A stretch of DNA of 6,218 nt from assembly GCA_018819665.1 (NCBI GenBank), contig JAHJOY010000321.1, positions 1-6,218 of the forward strand, given 5' to 3'. The translations under genes and the position numbers were made by a program. Each line of letters starts with the position of its first letter. Within the stretch, counting starts at the first letter, position 1. Below, one piece after another: positions 1 to 6,014 of this stretch. The DNA is from a bacterium. GTDB taxonomy: Bacteria; Atribacterota; Phoenicimicrobiia; Phoenicimicrobiales; Phoenicimicrobiaceae. Below the pieces are notes generated by a model that saw only the letters and a program-made list of their open reading frames with translations, did not search any database and had not been told where the DNA came from.

Positions 1-72
1 ATATCGTATTTCGTATATCGAAAAAATAAAAGTGAAAAGTGGTTTTAAAAACGATATACTATATACGAATAG
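1..72. repeat. Heptanucleotide repeats in inverted orientation ahead of murC
   Basis: The left part reads as three 7-nt units (ATATCGT 1-7, ATTTCGT 8-14, ATATCGA 15-21). The right part (52-72) is close to their reverse complement. Positions 4-20 and 52-68 pair at 15 of 17 positions, with 8 perfect pairs between 13-20 and 52-59. The 31-nt spacer is A-rich. A transcript could fold this into a long AU-rich hairpin just before the murC ribosome binding site, but the stem is weak. The same unit recurs after murB and before ftsQ. No coding sequence is seen here; the upstream gene lies outside the window. Confidence 0.6.
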
Positions 73-77
73 AGGTG
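72..77 (+). promoter_or_regulatory. Ribosome binding site of murC
   Basis: GAGGTG is a perfect match to the CACCTC of the usual 16S rRNA 3' end. It lies 12 nt before ATG 90 and 9 nt before an in-frame TTG at 87. It excludes the upstream in-frame GTG at 39, which has no such site and would translate the repeat DNA. The ATG is preferred; the TTG would add a single residue. Confidence 0.6.
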
Positions 78-89
78 GAATTATATTTG

Positions 90-1478
90 ATGAATGAAAA
101 AAAATTACATATACATTTTATTGGAGTTGGTGGATCAGGAATGAGTGGCTTAGCCTTAATTCTTCTTGATTCAGGTCATAAGATCAGTGGTTCCGATATT
201 GTAACTTCAAAGATAACTAAAAGATTGGCTGATAAAGGTGCAACTATTTTTATGGGTCATAATATAGATAATGTAGAAGGAGCAGATTTAATAGTAGTTT
301 CATCGGCAATCCCCGAATCTAATCTAGAAATAAGTAGTGCCAAGACTAAGAAAATTAACATAATCAAAAGGGCTGAGATGCTGGCAAGACTTATGGACAA
401 TAAATATGGAATAGCCATTGCCGGTACACACGGTAAGAGCACCACTGCTTCCATGATAGGTCTATTATTAGAAAAAAGCGGTTTCGATCCTACCATAGTA
501 GTGGGAGGAGAACTAAACAATTTTAAAAATAATGCTAAATTAGGGAAAGGAAATTATATAGTTGTAGAAGCCGATGAAAGTGATGGATCGTTTTTGGAAT
601 TGAATCCACGCATAGCTATAGTTACCAACATAGAAGATGACCATTTAGATCATTATGAAAATATGGAAAATATTCTAAAAGATTTTGGCAAATTTATTGA
701 TAAAGTTCCTGATAATGGACGAATCATCTTATGCAAGGATTGCGATAATGTGAAGGAACTGGTAAAACAATATGGGAGAAGCTATGTTTCTTATGGAATA
801 TTTACTGAAGCGGATTTAATGGCTAAAGATATAGAATTAAATAAGTTAAATTCTAAATCAAAAATATACTGGCGGAGTGAAAAAATCGGTGAACTCTATT
901 TAAAAGTTGCTGGATATCACAATATTTTAAATGCTTTAGCGGCAATTGCTGTTGCCCTGGAACTGGGAATAGGTTTTACGGAAATTGCTAAGACATTGGA
1001 AACCTTTCAGGGAGTACATAGAAGAATGGAAATTGTTGCCAGTACTGATAACAACATATTAATTATGGATGATTATGCTCATCATCCTACCGAGATTAAA
1101 GCAACTTTGAGTTCCTTAAGAAGCAGTTGGCAAAATAGAAGAATAATTGCCGTATTTCAGCCCCACCGTTACAGCAGAACTAAACTATTAGCAGAAAAGT
1201 TTGGTAAGGCATTTTTTGACGCCGATTGTGTAATTATTAATGATATTTATTCAGCCAATGAATCACCGATTTCTGGAATTAGCGGAGAGACCATATTTAG
1301 GGAAATTGAAAAAACCAACCACAGACAGATAAAATATTTGCCTTCCAAAGACAATATTTTAAGTTATCTATATGAAATTATTCAACCCGGAGATATAATA
1401 ATAACTATAGGGGCGGGAGATATTTGGACTGTTGGCCAGGAATTGGCTAAACAATTGAAGAAAACAAAGGGATTTTGA
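90..1478 (+). CDS. murC: UDP-N-acetylmuramate--L-alanine ligase
   Basis: Cytoplasmic ATP-dependent ligase that joins L-alanine to UDP-MurNAc, the first step of stem-peptide assembly. From ATG 90 the protein is 462 residues, normal for MurC. The N-terminal UDP-binding domain has IGVGGSGMSGLA (11-22). The central ATPase domain has the Mur P-loop GTHGKST (112-118), EADESDGS (160-167) and NIEDDHLDHY (180-189), then YHNILNALA (276-284). The linker to the C-terminal domain has GVHRRME (308-314), followed by DDYAHHPTEI (327-336) and FQPHRYSRT (356-364). The HH and RYSRT motifs mark MurC among the Mur ligases rather than MurD, MurE or MurF. It ends with TGA only a few bases before murB, so the two are almost certainly co-transcribed. 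Upstream dcw genes such as murG are expected but not visible. No frameshift or missing key residue was seen. Confidence 0.97.
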   Translation: MNEKKLHIHFIGVGGSGMSGLALILLDSGHKISGSDIVTSKITKRLADKGATIFMGHNIDNVEGADLIVVSSAIPESNLEISSAKTKKINIIKRAEMLARLMDNKYGIAIAGTHGKSTTASMIGLLLEKSGFDPTIVVGGELNNFKNNAKLGKGNYIVVEADESDGSFLELNPRIAIVTNIEDDHLDHYENMENILKDFGKFIDKVPDNGRIILCKDCDNVKELVKQYGRSYVSYGIFTEADLMAKDIELNKLNSKSKIYWRSEKIGELYLKVAGYHNILNALAAIAVALELGIGFTEIAKTLETFQGVHRRMEIVASTDNNILIMDDYAHHPTEIKATLSSLRSSWQNRRIIAVFQPHRYSRTKLLAEKFGKAFFDADCVIINDIYSANESPISGISGETIFREIEKTNHRQIKYLPSKDNILSYLYEIIQPGDIIITIGAGDIWTVGQELAKQLKKTKGF

Positions 1479-1490
1479 TTTGATTTGAAA

Positions 1491-2411
1491 ATGAACATAA
1501 ATATAGATATTATAAAAAATGAGTGTAAAAAACAAGGAATTGACCGTATAATTAAATATGATGAGCTATTGAAGAATTATAGTTCATTAAGAATTGGCGG
1601 ACCTGCTGATGTTTTTTGCAGCCCTGGTAATATCGAAGATTTAAAAAAAGTCGTTTCCATTTTCAAAGAATATAATACGCCTTTCTGGGTTATTGGAAAT
1701 GGAACAAACTTATTGATCTTGGATAACGGGATAAGAGGTTTGGTAATCAACCTAAATAAAGATTTTAAAAAAATAGAATTTTCTGATAAAATTGTAAAAG
1801 TAGGTGCAGGAGTTTCATTAGTATATCTGAGCAAGATGGTTTTGAATAGAGAATTGAGCGGATTAGAATTTACCTGTGCTCTTCCCGGGACCTTGGGCGG
1901 AGCAATAATTAATAATGCCAGTTTTAAAGGAAATTGCATGGCAGATGTAGTACAAAATGTAACTTTTTTAACCCGAGAAAATAAAATAGAAAGAACATCC
2001 AAATCTAATTTAAATTTTAATTATCGTGAATGTGATTTAAAAGGTAAGCCAGTGATAATTTTAGAAGCAACTTTGCTGTTGAAAAAGGGGAATAAAGAAG
2101 AAATTGAATCTAAAATAAAACAAAATATTGAAATCAGAAAAACCAGGCAGCCTTTGGATAAATTCAGCGCGGGTAGCATATTTAAAAATCCGCCGGGTTA
2201 TTATGCCGGAGAATTAATAGAAAAGGTTGGAGCGAAGGGATTATCTCGGGGTCAAGCAGAGGTCTCTACCAGGCACGCTAATTTTATAGTAAATAATGGC
2301 GGTGCATCAGCCAGAGATATTCTATATTTAATTGAAGAGATTGAGAAAAGAGTAAAGAAAAATTTTGGAATAAAATTAGAACGCGAAATAGAAATTTTGG
2401 GAGAACCCTAA
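1491..2411 (+). CDS. murB: UDP-N-acetylenolpyruvoylglucosamine reductase
   Basis: FAD- and NADPH-dependent cytoplasmic reductase that turns enolpyruvyl-UDP-GlcNAc into UDP-MurNAc, the substrate of MurC just upstream. ATG 1491 gives 306 residues. An in-frame TTG at 1485 gives 308 and lies closer (12 nt) to the only Shine-Dalgarno-like stretch, AAAGGGA at 1466-1472 inside murC, so the start is uncertain by two residues. Numbered from the TTG: YSSLRIGGPAD (32-42) and VIGNGTNLL (69-77) form the FAD site; LEFTCALPGTLGGAIINNA (127-145) is the flavin loop; YRE (180-182) carries the conserved Arg; AGSIFKNP (229-236) holds the catalytic Ser231; and the C-terminal EIEILGE supplies the conserved Glu, probably 301. 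The length and GYYAGELIEK segment suggest the short, type II form. The 6-12 nt gap after murC points to translational coupling. Confidence 0.96.
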   Translation: MNINIDIIKNECKKQGIDRIIKYDELLKNYSSLRIGGPADVFCSPGNIEDLKKVVSIFKEYNTPFWVIGNGTNLLILDNGIRGLVINLNKDFKKIEFSDKIVKVGAGVSLVYLSKMVLNRELSGLEFTCALPGTLGGAIINNASFKGNCMADVVQNVTFLTRENKIERTSKSNLNFNYRECDLKGKPVIILEATLLLKKGNKEEIESKIKQNIEIRKTRQPLDKFSAGSIFKNPPGYYAGELIEKVGAKGLSRGQAEVSTRHANFIVNNGGASARDILYLIEEIEKRVKKNFGIKLEREIEILGEP

Positions 2412-2431
2412 TTTCGTATCGCGTATTGCGT
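2411..2431. repeat. Heptanucleotide repeat, ATTTCGT family
   Basis: Three consecutive 7-nt units follow the murB stop codon directly: ATTTCGT at 2411-2417, ATCGCGT at 2418-2424 and ATTGCGT at 2425-2431. The first is identical to the unit at 8-14 ahead of murC. The first base of the array is the last base of the TAA stop, so the repeat begins exactly at the end of the gene. Confidence 0.6.
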
Positions 2432-2440
2432 TAAGAAAAT

Positions 2441-2475
2441 CAGAAGTCAGTAGTCAGAATCCAGAAGCCAGAATA
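2441..2475. repeat. Heptanucleotide repeat, CAGAAGT family (five units)
   Basis: Five 7-nt units lie end to end: CAGAAGT 2441-2447, CAGTAGT 2448-2454, CAGAATC 2455-2461, CAGAAGC 2462-2468 and CAGAATA 2469-2475. The stretch 2456-2473 recurs at 2529-2546 with one mismatch in 18. The array is non-coding and does not look like a protein-binding operator. Its function is unknown. Confidence 0.65.
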
Positions 2476-2486
2476 TTACAAGTGGA

Positions 2487-2507
2487 TAGTGTTTAGCTTG
2501 TAGCGTA
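2487..2507. repeat. Heptanucleotide repeat, TAGCGTA family
   Basis: Three 7-nt units: TAGTGTT 2487-2493, TAGCTTG 2494-2500 and TAGCGTA 2501-2507. The last is identical to the unit at 5865-5871 downstream of ftsZ. A 26-nt all-purine tract (2507-2532) follows, then a near copy of the CAGAAGT-type repeat at 2529-2546. Confidence 0.5.
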
Positions 2508-2548
2508 GAGAGAGAAAAAGAAGAAGAAAGAATCCAAAAGCCAGAAGA

Positions 2549-2569
2549 AATTCGTATATCGTATATGGC
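2549..2569. repeat. Heptanucleotide repeat, ATATCGT family, before ftsQ
   Basis: Units AATTCGT 2549-2555, ATATCGT 2556-2562 and the diverged ATATGGC 2563-2569. The 11 bases at 2551-2561 are identical to 10-20 in the murC leader. The array ends eight bases before the ftsQ Shine-Dalgarno GGAG (2577-2580), so here too the repeat stops at the edge of a translation start. Confidence 0.55.
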
Positions 2570-2589
2570 ATAATACGGAGACCGGGTAG

Positions 2590-3405
2590 ATGAAAATAAT
2601 TGACGAGAATGAAGAATGGATGGAAGAAGAAGAGGAGGAATTAGAGGAGGAGGAAGAAGGGGAAAAGCACCAACCTTTATCAGCAAGAGTAACCAAGATA
2701 TTAATTTTTTATTTGGTTATAGGTTTTTTAGGTTGGAATTTTTTTAATTTTATATTTAGTTCAAATTTTTGCAACATCGAAGAGGTTATTATCAAAGGGA
2801 ATGATTGTCTAAGTGAGGATGAAATATTTTATAAGTCCGGGATACAATTAGGCAAAAATATCTTTAAGTTAGATCTAAAAAAATCTATAGATTCTTTAAA
2901 ACAAGAACCCCGGATAAAAGAGGTGGAAATAAAACGGGTAATACCCAATAAAATCATTATTTCCTTAAAAGAAAGAAAAGCGGCGGCAATTGTCCATATC
3001 GGAGAAGAATATTTTTTCTCCACTAAAGAGGGAATAGTTTTATCTAAAATTGATAGACCAGAGGAAGGATTTGCCCTGCCCCTACTATCAGGATTAGAGA
3101 TTGATGAAATAAAAATAGGAGAAATTATAGATAAACCTGAGTTTAGGACAGCATTAGAGAGCATTAATTCAGCAGAAGTGATATTGCCCAAGAGATTTTG
3201 CCGGGTAGAAATATTATCTCCGGATGATTTTATGATTTGCAATAAGGATGATACCTTAAAAGTTAGAGTGAATAGGCCAGAGGTGATTATTAACAAGGAA
3301 AATTTGTTAAGAGAAGCCCTGGAAAAAATTGAAAGGGAGAAATTATTAGTAGAATATATAGATATTCGCTTTAAAGACAGTTTAGTAATAAAATTAAAAA
3401 AATGA
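2590..3405 (+). CDS. ftsQ: Cell division protein FtsQ/DivIB
   Basis: Single-pass membrane protein of the divisome that bridges the cytoplasmic FtsZ/FtsA ring and the septal peptidoglycan synthases, with FtsL and FtsB/DivIC as usual partners. It has 271 residues. Order: a very acidic cytoplasmic tail (16 Asp/Glu in residues 5-25, mostly a Glu run at 12-23); a short basic patch (KHQPLSARVTK, 26-36); one membrane helix (about 37-58); a POTRA domain (about 59-132, with IEEVIIKGNDCLSEDEIF and a VIPNKIIISLKERKAAA end); then the beta domain to a typical end (YIDIRFKDSLVIKL, 256-269). ATG 2590 has GGAG 9 nt upstream. An in-frame ATG at 2620 lacks such a site. Family identity rests on architecture, POTRA pattern and position before ftsA. 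Bacillota would call it divIB. No ddl lies between murB and this gene. Confidence 0.92.
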   Translation: MKIIDENEEWMEEEEEELEEEEEGEKHQPLSARVTKILIFYLVIGFLGWNFFNFIFSSNFCNIEEVIIKGNDCLSEDEIFYKSGIQLGKNIFKLDLKKSIDSLKQEPRIKEVEIKRVIPNKIIISLKERKAAAIVHIGEEYFFSTKEGIVLSKIDRPEEGFALPLLSGLEIDEIKIGEIIDKPEFRTALESINSAEVILPKRFCRVEILSPDDFMICNKDDTLKVRVNRPEVIINKENLLREALEKIEREKLLVEYIDIRFKDSLVIKLKK

Positions 3406-3433
3406 TGTTTATAAAATAAAAGACATCAGTCTG

Positions 3434-3462
3434 TTTACTTTAATTTCTCAGTAGTGTATGAT
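3434..3462 (+). promoter_or_regulatory. Candidate sigma-70-type promoter for ftsA-ftsZ
   Basis: A -35-like TTTACT (3434-3439, 4 of 6 matches to TTGACA) and a -10-like TATGAT (3457-3462, 5 of 6) are separated by exactly 17 nt. Transcription would start near 3469, giving a leader of about 22 nt that still contains the full ftsA ribosome binding site. It would let ftsA and ftsZ be expressed apart from the mur genes, as in many dcw clusters. Matches of this quality occur by chance in AT-rich DNA, so this is moderate evidence only. Confidence 0.4.
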
Positions 3463-3476
3463 ATTTTTAAGCATGC

Positions 3477-3483
3477 AGGAGGT
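3477..3483 (+). promoter_or_regulatory. Ribosome binding site that sets the ftsA start
   Basis: AGGAGGT is a full-strength Shine-Dalgarno, the best in the window. Four in-frame ATGs lie close by: 3473 (overlapping upstream), 3485 (2 nt away, too close), 3491 (7 nt, ideal) and 3497 (13 nt). The spacing selects 3491 and rules out the in-frame ATG at 3458, which lies upstream of the site and inside the -10 element. Confidence 0.75.
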
Positions 3484-3490
3484 TATGAAT

Positions 3491-4729
3491 ATGGGAATGG
3501 ATGAAATTGTAGTTGGTCTGGATATAGGTTCCGGAAAAGTATGTACAGTTATAGGTGAATTAGGTGTGGATGACCAGATAGAAATTATTGGCATAGGTAC
3601 ATCCCCCTCCCTGGGAATAAGAAAAGGAATAATTATTGATTTGGAACAAGCCATCCAATCAGTAAAGGAATCTATTGAAAGCGCTGAACGTATGGCAGGA
3701 ACTCGCATTAATTCTGCTTTTGTTTCTATCGCAGGAAGTCATATAACCTCTGTAAATAGCAAAGGAGTTATTGCTATTTCCGGAGAATCCCCAGAAATTA
3801 CAGAAAACGACATTGAAAAGGTTATAGAAGCTGCCAAAGCGGGAATAGTATCTTCTGATAAAGAATTAATTCATACATTAAGCCGCGAATTTATAGTTGA
3901 CGGCCAGAGTGGAATATCGGATCCCCTGGGAATGTCGGGAGCAAGATTGGAGTGTAAAGTCCACATTGTAACCGGCTCAATTACCGCTGTGCAAAATTTA
4001 ATTAAATGTGTAGAAGGAGCGGGGTTGGACATTGAGGAAATAATTTTTGGGACCTTGGCTTCCAGTAATGCAGTTTTAAGTAATGCTGAGAAAGATTTAG
4101 GAGTTTTATTAATTGATATTGGTGCAGGGACTACTGAAATAGCAATTTTTGTTGAAGGTGGACTGGCTTATTCTGCAGTTCTACCAGTAGGGGGTATTCA
4201 GATAACCAATGATTTAGCCGTTGGTTTAAGAACTTCTATAGAAGAAGCTGAAAAGATAAAAATTAACTATGGAAGCGCAGTTGAAAATAGTGTTTCTCCT
4301 GAAAAATTAGTAGAGATTTCCAGTATAAACGGAAAGGATAATTATAATGTATCCCAAAAGTACCTGGTAGAAATAATTGAACCCCGGGTAAGTGAGATAT
4401 TTAGTTTAATAGGAACTGAAGTAAGAAAATCTGGGTTCTACAATATGATTCCCGGAGGAATAGTTATAACCGGAAGGAGTTCTTTGCTGCCCGGTATCTC
4501 AGAGGTTGCAGAACAGGTCTTAAATTTACCCTCTCGATTAGGGAGACCTCATTACGAAGGGGAGTTAGCAGACATGATAAACGACCCATCCTATTCTGAA
4601 GCAATTGGATTGTTAAGTTTTGCTACCGAAAAATATTCTATCGGAAGATCATTTCAATCGACCAAAAGAAAAACAAAAGTAAAAAATATTTTTACTAAAA
4701 TCATAGGCTGGCTGAAAGATTTTTTTTAA
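3491..4729 (+). CDS. ftsA: Cell division protein FtsA
   Basis: Actin-like ATPase that anchors FtsZ filaments to the inner face of the membrane and recruits later division proteins. From ATG 3491 it has 412 residues, normal for FtsA. Motifs in order: phosphate-1 VVGLDIGSGKV (7-17); the FtsA-specific 1C region (about 84-162) replacing actin subdomain 1B; phosphate-2 LIDIGAGTTEIAIF (207-220); LPVGGIQITNDLAVGL (231-246); the adenosine segment PGGIVITGRSSLLPGI (321-336); and a C-terminal amphipathic helix (about 398-412, with F401, I404, I405, W407, L408, F411, F412 on one face and Lys on the other) preceded by a basic linker TKRKTKVK. That helix is the membrane-targeting sequence. The adenosine segment has TGR where TGG is usual. 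The 1C domain and terminal helix separate it from MreB, DnaK and PilM. Confidence 0.96.
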   Translation: MGMDEIVVGLDIGSGKVCTVIGELGVDDQIEIIGIGTSPSLGIRKGIIIDLEQAIQSVKESIESAERMAGTRINSAFVSIAGSHITSVNSKGVIAISGESPEITENDIEKVIEAAKAGIVSSDKELIHTLSREFIVDGQSGISDPLGMSGARLECKVHIVTGSITAVQNLIKCVEGAGLDIEEIIFGTLASSNAVLSNAEKDLGVLLIDIGAGTTEIAIFVEGGLAYSAVLPVGGIQITNDLAVGLRTSIEEAEKIKINYGSAVENSVSPEKLVEISSINGKDNYNVSQKYLVEIIEPRVSEIFSLIGTEVRKSGFYNMIPGGIVITGRSSLLPGISEVAEQVLNLPSRLGRPHYEGELADMINDPSYSEAIGLLSFATEKYSIGRSFQSTKRKTKVKNIFTKIIGWLKDFF

Positions 4730-4774
4730 TTTTTTTTTATTGCCTTTAAATAAGCAAAACATTCCATTATTTGC

Positions 4775-4782
4775 GGGGAGGT
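4775..4782 (+). promoter_or_regulatory. Ribosome binding site that sets a TTG start for ftsZ
   Basis: GGGGAGGT at 4775-4782 holds a strong Shine-Dalgarno core (GGAGG 4777-4781), 7 nt before TTG 4789. The only other in-frame start nearby, TTG 4771, lies upstream of the site, so a protein from there would have no ribosome binding site and would translate this one. No in-frame ATG or GTG occurs before the first conserved residues. Confidence 0.75.
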
Positions 4783-4788
4783 TATAAA

Positions 4789-5847
4789 TTGTTTAACCTT
4801 AACAATAAAGTAGGAGAATTTATCGAGATAAAAGTAATCGGTATAGGCGGCGGTGGTGGGAATGCTGTTAATAGAATGATTGATGCGAAATTACAAGGGG
4901 TTAATTATATTTCCGCTAATACCGATGCTCAAGTGTTAGCCTTTTCTAATGCAGAACAAAAAATACAAATCGGCAGTAGAATAACCAAGGGTTTAGGTAG
5001 TGGATCGGATCCTGAAATTGGTCGTAAAGCTGCGGAAGAAGACAAAGACAGGATTGCAAAAGCTTTAAAAGGAGCAGATATGGTATTTATCACCGCTGGA
5101 ATGGGAGGCGGAACAGGAACCGGTGGTGCCCCTATCGTTGCTCGGATATCTAAAGACTTAGGTGCCTTAACAGTGGGAGTAGTAACTAAGCCTTTTTCTT
5201 TTGAAGGTCATAAAAGGATGGAGCAGGCTGAGGAAGGAATAAAATTATTAAAAGAATGTGTAGATACTTTAATTGTAATACCCAACGATAGATTACTTCA
5301 GATTGTTGAGGAAAATACTTCTGTATTAGATGCTTTCAAAATTGCTGATGAGGTCCTGCTGCATGGTATTCAGGGAATTACCGAAATTGTAGTCGAGCCA
5401 GGTTTAATAAATGTAGATTTTGCGGATGTAAAAATGATTATAAAAAATGCCGGTACAGCTATAATGGGATTAGGAAGAGCCAGTGGTGAAAACCGAGCTG
5501 TAGAAGCAGCCCAAAGAGCTATAAACAGTCCAATTTTAGATACAAAAATCGATGGAGCTAAAGGGTTGTTGTTTAAAATCAGCGGGAGTTCAAGTTTAAC
5601 TTTGCATGAAGTTAATAGAGCTGCTGAAATAATTTCCAAGGCAGCTAATCCAGAAGCAAATATTATTTTTGGAGCGGTAATTGACAAAGGGTTAAATGAT
5701 GAAGTGAAGGTAACGGTAATAGCTACCGGATTTGAAACCTTAGATAAAATCACAGAAGAACCCAAGCTTGAGGAGATTGATTTCGATAAAGATAAGATAA
5801 GTTATAATGATTTAGATATTCCTACTTTTTTAAGGGAGAAAAAATAA
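4789..5847 (+). CDS. ftsZ: Cell division protein FtsZ
   Basis: Tubulin-like GTPase that polymerises into the cytokinetic ring; it acts in the cytoplasm under the membrane, tethered by FtsA encoded just upstream. From TTG 4789 it has 352 residues, at the compact end of the family. The GTPase domain opens with IKVIGIGGGGGNAVNRM (14-30), followed by NTDAQ (44-48). The tubulin signature GGGTGTG is at 106-112. The T7 synergy loop NVDFAD (208-213) supplies catalytic Asp210 and Asp213, so the enzyme should be active. The C-terminal domain runs to about 316, then a short, acidic linker (about 318-337) leads to the conserved tail LDIPTFLR (342-349), the docking peptide for FtsA and SepF. Both N- and C-terminal landmarks are intact. 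An intrinsic terminator lies 79 nt after the stop, so ftsZ ends the transcription unit. Confidence 0.98.
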   Translation: MFNLNNKVGEFIEIKVIGIGGGGGNAVNRMIDAKLQGVNYISANTDAQVLAFSNAEQKIQIGSRITKGLGSGSDPEIGRKAAEEDKDRIAKALKGADMVFITAGMGGGTGTGGAPIVARISKDLGALTVGVVTKPFSFEGHKRMEQAEEGIKLLKECVDTLIVIPNDRLLQIVEENTSVLDAFKIADEVLLHGIQGITEIVVEPGLINVDFADVKMIIKNAGTAIMGLGRASGENRAVEAAQRAINSPILDTKIDGAKGLLFKISGSSSLTLHEVNRAAEIISKAANPEANIIFGAVIDKGLNDEVKVTVIATGFETLDKITEEPKLEEIDFDKDKISYNDLDIPTFLREKK

Positions 5848-5850
5848 AAA

Positions 5851-5901
5851 TAGCATGTAGCGTTTAGCGTATAGTAATTTAGTATTGAGTATTGAGTATC
5901 G
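5851..5901. repeat. Heptanucleotide repeats after ftsZ (TAGCGTA and AGTATTG families)
   Basis: Four units TAGCATG 5851-5857, TAGCGTT 5858-5864, TAGCGTA 5865-5871 and TAGTAAT 5872-5878 are followed, after two bases, by AGTATTG 5881-5887, AGTATTG 5888-5894 and AGTATCG 5895-5901. The sequence then continues CGTTAA, as after the murB-distal array at 2429-2434. The array begins three bases after the ftsZ stop codon. It is the same class of repeat as at the murB-ftsQ border. Confidence 0.65.
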
Positions 5902-5926
5902 CGTTAAAGAAATAAGATTCAGGCGT

Positions 5927-5955
5927 AAGGGCACAATAAATTGTGCCCTTCTTTT
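5927..5955 (+). terminator. Rho-independent terminator of the murC-ftsZ unit
   Basis: A perfect 10-bp stem (AAGGGCACAA 5927-5936 with TTGTGCCCTT 5941-5950) closes a TAAA loop, and a short T-rich tract CTTTT follows. The GC-rich core GGGCAC/GTGCCC makes it the most stable hairpin after ftsZ. The T tract is short, so termination may be incomplete. The reverse strand has no matching T tract, so it acts mainly on the + strand. The central 20 bp belong to the same palindrome family as 6040-6059 and 6067-6086, so the terminator may derive from a repeat element. Confidence 0.65.
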
Positions 5956-5960
5956 GTAAT

Positions 5961-6010
5961 TCACAGACAGGCAGGCTTGTTCTCTTTTTTTACAGGGACA
6001 GGCTCTGTGA
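5961..6010. repeat. Inverted repeat with internal GACAGGC direct repeats
   Basis: TCACAGA (5961-5967) is the exact reverse complement of TCTGTGA (6004-6010), with 36 nt between. Inside, GACAGGC occurs twice in direct orientation (5966-5972 and 5997-6003), separated by a T-rich run (5984-5991). The block is visibly richer in GC than the flanking genes. It may be the left part of the palindrome cluster that continues to 6087. No coding potential is evident. Confidence 0.45.
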
Positions 6011-6014
6011 AAAC

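Noticed and set aside
39..89. In-frame GTG start that would extend MurC by 17 residues
   Set aside because: The extension has no ribosome binding site, translates the heptamer repeat, and precedes the point where MurC similarity begins. GAGGTG at 72-77 supports a start at 87 or 90.
2411..2569. CRISPR array
   Set aside because: The repeat units are 7 nt and directly adjacent, with no regular 25-40 nt repeat and spacer structure.
2566..2574. Extended -10 promoter (TG, one base, CATAAT) before ftsQ
   Set aside because: Transcription would begin near 2581, after the GGAG at 2577-2580, leaving ftsQ without its ribosome binding site. No -35 is visible and the bases belong to a heptamer repeat.
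2493..2696. Reverse-strand open frames opposite the start of ftsQ
   Set aside because: They are serine-rich or proline/leucine-rich only because they read the complement of the purine repeat and Glu codons. They have no ribosome binding site or recognisable domain.
3402..3419. Tiny open frame overlapping the ftsQ stop (ATGA)
   Set aside because: It encodes only five residues and has no ribosome binding site. It is a chance overlap.
4721..4740. T runs after ftsA as an intrinsic terminator
   Set aside because: There is no GC-rich inverted repeat directly before them. Termination here would also cut off ftsZ unless a new promoter lay in the 59-nt gap.
4740..4770. Promoter for ftsZ (TTGCCT with CATTAT)
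   Set aside because: The spacer is 19 nt and both hexamers are weak, no better than chance in AT-rich DNA.
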